Shown: positions 33,101 through 35,313 of the stretch, piece after piece
How the letters are laid out: each line of letters starts with the position of its first letter
Position numbering within the stretch: the first letter of the stretch is position 1
NCBI GenBank assembly: GCA_025454895.1
Contig: JALONO010000004.1
Location: 1-35,313, forward strand
Source of the DNA: Bernardetiaceae bacterium
GTDB taxonomy: Bacteria; Bacteroidota; Bacteroidia; Cytophagales; Thermoflexibacteraceae
Length of the DNA stretch: 35,313 bases
Reading direction: 5' to 3'
Program-made: the position numbers and the translations under genes
The notes under the pieces: generated by a model
What the model was told of the DNA's origin: nothing
What the model saw: the letters and a program-made list of their open reading frames with translations, nothing else
The model's database searches: none

Positions 33101-33619
33101 ATGCAAAAAGCCGAGCTTTCGGAAATCGCCTCGTTTTTCCACGGTTACCTCAGCCAAATCCCGGCCGGGGCCGATGTGCTGGCCCTCATGGCCGAGCGAC
33201 TGACCGCCTTCCAAACCGTTTGGGGCCAAGTGCCGCCCGCCAAGCAGCCGTTTGCCTATGCCCCCGGTAAATGGACCGCCCAGCAAATGCTCCAGCATAT
33301 GATTGACACCGAGCGGATTATGGCCTACCGCGCCCTGTGCCTGGCCCGGGGCGAGCAGGGGGGCCTGCCCGGCTTCGATGAAAACACCTACGCCGAGCAG
33401 TCGCTGGCCGACCTGCGCCCCTGGCCGGACCTGTTGCAGGAGTTTGGCCTGGTGCGGCAGAGCAGCCTGGCCCTGTTCAAGGGGTTTAGCCCGGCTACCC
33501 TTTTGCGCCAAGGCCCGGTGAGCGGCCGGCTGGCTTCGGTACGGGCGCTCGCCTGCGTGGTGGTGGGCCACGAAATGCACCACAGCCACATTTTGCAAAG
33601 CCGCTATCTTCCGGTTTAG
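33101..33619 (+). CDS. DinB-family four-helix-bundle protein
   Basis: This 172-residue protein belongs to the DinB/YfiT-like superfamily. The typical metal-binding histidines are visible: His66 (MLQHMIDTE) and the pair His157 and His161 in VGHEMHHSHIL. The N-terminal half carries APGKWTAQQMLQHM (54-67), the usual second-helix signature. Members often act as thiol-dependent transferases (for example on bacillithiol or mycothiol), but many have unknown roles. It has no signal peptide. Closely downstream of the sugar transporter, it may ride on that transcript without functional linkage. Confidence 0.87.
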   Translation: MQKAELSEIASFFHGYLSQIPAGADVLALMAERLTAFQTVWGQVPPAKQPFAYAPGKWTAQQMLQHMIDTERIMAYRALCLARGEQGGLPGFDENTYAEQSLADLRPWPDLLQEFGLVRQSSLALFKGFSPATLLRQGPVSGRLASVRALACVVVGHEMHHSHILQSRYLPV

Positions 33620-33727
33620 TTTTTTTGCGCTAAATTAGCCGGGTTGGCAGCTGGTTTCCCCGCCATCGTTTTCCATTTAACGACCGGGCAAGGAAACAAA
33701 CGGGGCCGCCCACCAATTGAAACACAC

Positions 33728-34786
33728 ATGGCCATTTACCTAGGTCGCTGGGACTGCCCCGCCTGTGGGTTGCAAGGCAACGCCGGGCCTGACACCCACT
33801 GTGCGGGCTGTGGTAGCCCGCGCGGGAAAAACGTGCGGTTTTACTTGCCCGCCAACGCCGAAGAAGTTACCGATGCCGACCGGGTGAAAAAGGCTAAGGC
33901 CGGGGCTGATTGGCATTGCAATTATTGCGGGGCTGATAATACCGCCGAGGCCACTCACTGCCGTAGCTGCGGCAACGAGCGCGACCAGCAAGACGTTACC
34001 CGCCAGCAAACCGTGCAGTACGAGGGTCAAACCACGCTGGATACCAATCAGTTGAAGCCCGTGCCACCCCCCACCCGGCGCAAGCCCAACCCCGTTCCCA
34101 AAATCGCGGCCTGGTTGTTCTTTTTGGGGGCTTTGGCCGGGGTGTGGTACCTGTTGCGGCCCGTCGACTTTGAGCTTACCGTAACCGGGCACGAGTGGCT
34201 GCGCACGGTGGAGGTTCAGCAAAACCGGCCTTTTATCGAGGAAGGCTGGGAATTGCCCACGGGCGGGCGGCTGCTGAGCCAAAAGCGGGCCGTACACCAC
34301 TACGACCAAGTACTGGACGGCTACGTGACCAAAACCCGCAACGTGCGCGTGCAAACCGGCACGCGCAGGCGCAAGTGCGGCAAGCGCGACCTGGGCAATG
34401 GTTACTTCGAGGATGTGTATTGCGACGAGCCGGTTTATAAAAACAAGCGCGAAACCTACCAAGAACCCGTGTACCGACCCGTGCCGGTGTACGCCACCAA
34501 ATACCGGTTCGAGGTTTACCGGTGGGTAACCGACCGCACGCTGAAGGCCCAAGGCACCGACCAGAACCCGCAGTTCCCGAGCGAGGCCCTGGCTGGCCCC
34601 AATTGGCGCGAAGGCCCCCGTACCGAAACTTATACCCTCAAGCTTACCGACAAAAAGGGCAAGCTCTATCCGCAAAAAGTAAACCTGACCTTTTGGCAAC
34701 GCGCCGCGCCCGGGGCCAAGCTCAAAGGCCTCCGCAACCAAGCCGGAAGTTTCTACGGCTTGGAAGAGGCGGGTTGGAAACCCTAA
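33728..34786 (+). CDS. Membrane protein with two N-terminal RanBP2-type zinc fingers
   Basis: I do not recognise a named family for this 352-residue protein. Two zinc fingers are seen: residues 8-28 (Trp8, Cys10, Cys13, Cys25, Cys28) and 62-81 (Trp62, Cys64, Cys67, Asn71, Cys78, Cys81). The second fits the RanBP2 pattern W-x-C-x2-C-x3-N-x6-C-x2-C exactly; the first has one extra residue. A basic/proline-rich linker leads to one transmembrane helix (about 126-143), then a domain of about 200 residues with many Tyr/Pro/Val (a VYRPVPVY-type stretch near 255), two Cys (near 219 and 236), and no motif I can name. The zinc fingers should be cytoplasmic with the C-terminal domain outside. The frame is open from 33644, but the ATG at 33728 starts immediately before the first finger. 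Confidence 0.8.
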   Translation: MAIYLGRWDCPACGLQGNAGPDTHCAGCGSPRGKNVRFYLPANAEEVTDADRVKKAKAGADWHCNYCGADNTAEATHCRSCGNERDQQDVTRQQTVQYEGQTTLDTNQLKPVPPPTRRKPNPVPKIAAWLFFLGALAGVWYLLRPVDFELTVTGHEWLRTVEVQQNRPFIEEGWELPTGGRLLSQKRAVHHYDQVLDGYVTKTRNVRVQTGTRRRKCGKRDLGNGYFEDVYCDEPVYKNKRETYQEPVYRPVPVYATKYRFEVYRWVTDRTLKAQGTDQNPQFPSEALAGPNWREGPRTETYTLKLTDKKGKLYPQKVNLTFWQRAAPGAKLKGLRNQAGSFYGLEEAGWKP

Positions 34787-34974
34787 TTTTTGTCCTAAAT
34801 TGTAATTTATCTTAATCCTGACAGTATTGGTTGGGATTTTAAGATTTGTTACGCAATTTGCTAACGAAGCACTTCGTAGATAATTTCGCTGCACTTAACA
34901 ACTCACCAGGCTCAAAACTCGTTAGCCTAAGTTATTTCGTTATCCGTTTTTCCTTCAAAATCCTGACAACCAAA
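34787..34974. other. Spacer before the last gene, with inverted repeat
   Basis: ACGAAG/CTTCGT form a tight 6-bp hairpin near 34864-34877, and GCTAACGA recurs inverted as TCGTTAGC near 34919. No exact TAnnTTTG is seen; TAAGATTTG near 34841 is close but has one extra base. No gene is supported here. Confidence 0.3.
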
Positions 34975-35313
34975 ATGAAAGTGAACCGCTTAGTAGTCAA
35001 TTTATTGGCTTGGGGATGCCTAGCTGGCCCCGCCCTGGCCCAAAACAACGTAACCATCCGGGGCAAAATCCTGAACCCGGTGGAGCCCAAAGTAACCATC
35101 CGCTTCGAACGTGGTAATTTGAGCGAGCCGGAAAGTTTCACCCTCGACCTGGACAAGGCCAACGGGTTTGTGTTCAGCACCAAGGTGGATACCCTGGCCC
35201 GGTTTAACCTGTCGCACGGGCCTGACAACCACATGAGCACCTGGATACTCGAGCCAGGCGACGACGTGGCCTTCACCACCGATGCCAAGAATTTTTATCC
35301 TACCCTTAAATTT
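34975..35313 (+). CDS. Exported protein, N-terminal fragment, possibly TlpA/DUF4369-type
   Basis: The frame opens at an ATG at 34975 and runs to the end of the window without a stop (113 residues seen). A signal peptide (1-23, cut after ALA before QNN) is followed by VTIRGKILNP and regularly spaced beta strands (FSTKVDT, FNLSHG, STWILEPGDDV). This resembles the N-terminal DUF4369/carboxypeptidase-like region that precedes a thioredoxin domain in TlpA-like proteins of Bacteroidota. The catalytic part, if any, is beyond the window, so the call is tentative. Confidence 0.6.
   Translation, partial: MKVNRLVVNLLAWGCLAGPALAQNNVTIRGKILNPVEPKVTIRFERGNLSEPESFTLDLDKANGFVFSTKVDTLARFNLSHGPDNHMSTWILEPGDDVAFTTDAKNFYPTLKF

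Noticed and set aside
1-35313. tRNA, rRNA, insertion sequence or prophage signals
   Set aside because: No cloverleaf, rRNA-like stretch, transposase, integrase or terminal inverted repeats were recognised by eye; a tRNAscan or ISfinder search would settle it.

Overview
The window looks like chromosomal DNA of a GC-rich member of the Bacteroidota. The evidence is a PorQ-like type IX secretion protein, several promoters of the Bacteroidota form (TTTG, 18-20 bases, TAnnTTTG), the general lack of Shine-Dalgarno sequences before start codons, a GH3/beta-lactamase fusion of a kind I associate with this phylum, and kynurenine-pathway genes. I cannot place it at genus level. I see no phage, transposon, CRISPR array, rRNA or tRNA. 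Most of the window is ordinary housekeeping and accessory chromosome.

Layout. Positions 1-2059 (+) hold the end of an M24 Xaa-Pro aminopeptidase and, two bases later, a YbdL-type aminotransferase. Convergent to them is a 1046-residue cell-envelope protein, GH3 glycosidase plus beta-lactamase-like serine hydrolase (2246-5386, -), which is divergent from a small alpha/beta hydrolase (5564-6217, +). Positions 6370-13520 (+) carry three histidine kinases in a row. The second is a diverged tandem copy of the C-terminal half of the first. They are followed by an FMN/Fe-S glutamate-synthase-like protein (13609-15294). A gamma-class carbonic anhydrase (-), trpS (+) and a fourth histidine kinase (17390-19081, +) come next. 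None of the four kinases has a receiver domain, and no response regulator lies in the window.

Positions 19105-24956 are a run of minus-strand genes for exported or membrane proteins: a C1-family cysteine peptidase, PorQ, a 709-710 residue secreted Sel1-like protein of unknown function, and an 85-residue membrane protein with a near-perfect promoter. Positions 25240-28534 contain an ALDH8/aminomuconate-semialdehyde-type dehydrogenase (+), a YtxH-like protein (-) and kynurenine 3-monooxygenase (-), which fits tryptophan catabolism through kynurenine. A 53-residue membrane microprotein (28607-28768, -) lies just before tatC (+). Then come a PspC-like protein (-) and pdhB (+), the latter with a clear promoter and two adjacent palindromes upstream.

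Positions 31604-34786 (+) hold a FucP/GlcP-type sugar transporter behind a leader containing four hairpins, a DinB-like protein, and a membrane protein with two N-terminal RanBP2-type zinc fingers. The last gene runs off the end and begins an exported protein, possibly a TlpA/DUF4369-type one.

The best candidates for something undescribed are the zinc-finger membrane protein, the hairpin-rich transporter leader, the paired palindromes before pdhB, the 53-residue microprotein and the expanding PAS kinase cluster. None of these amounts to a clearly new multi-gene system.
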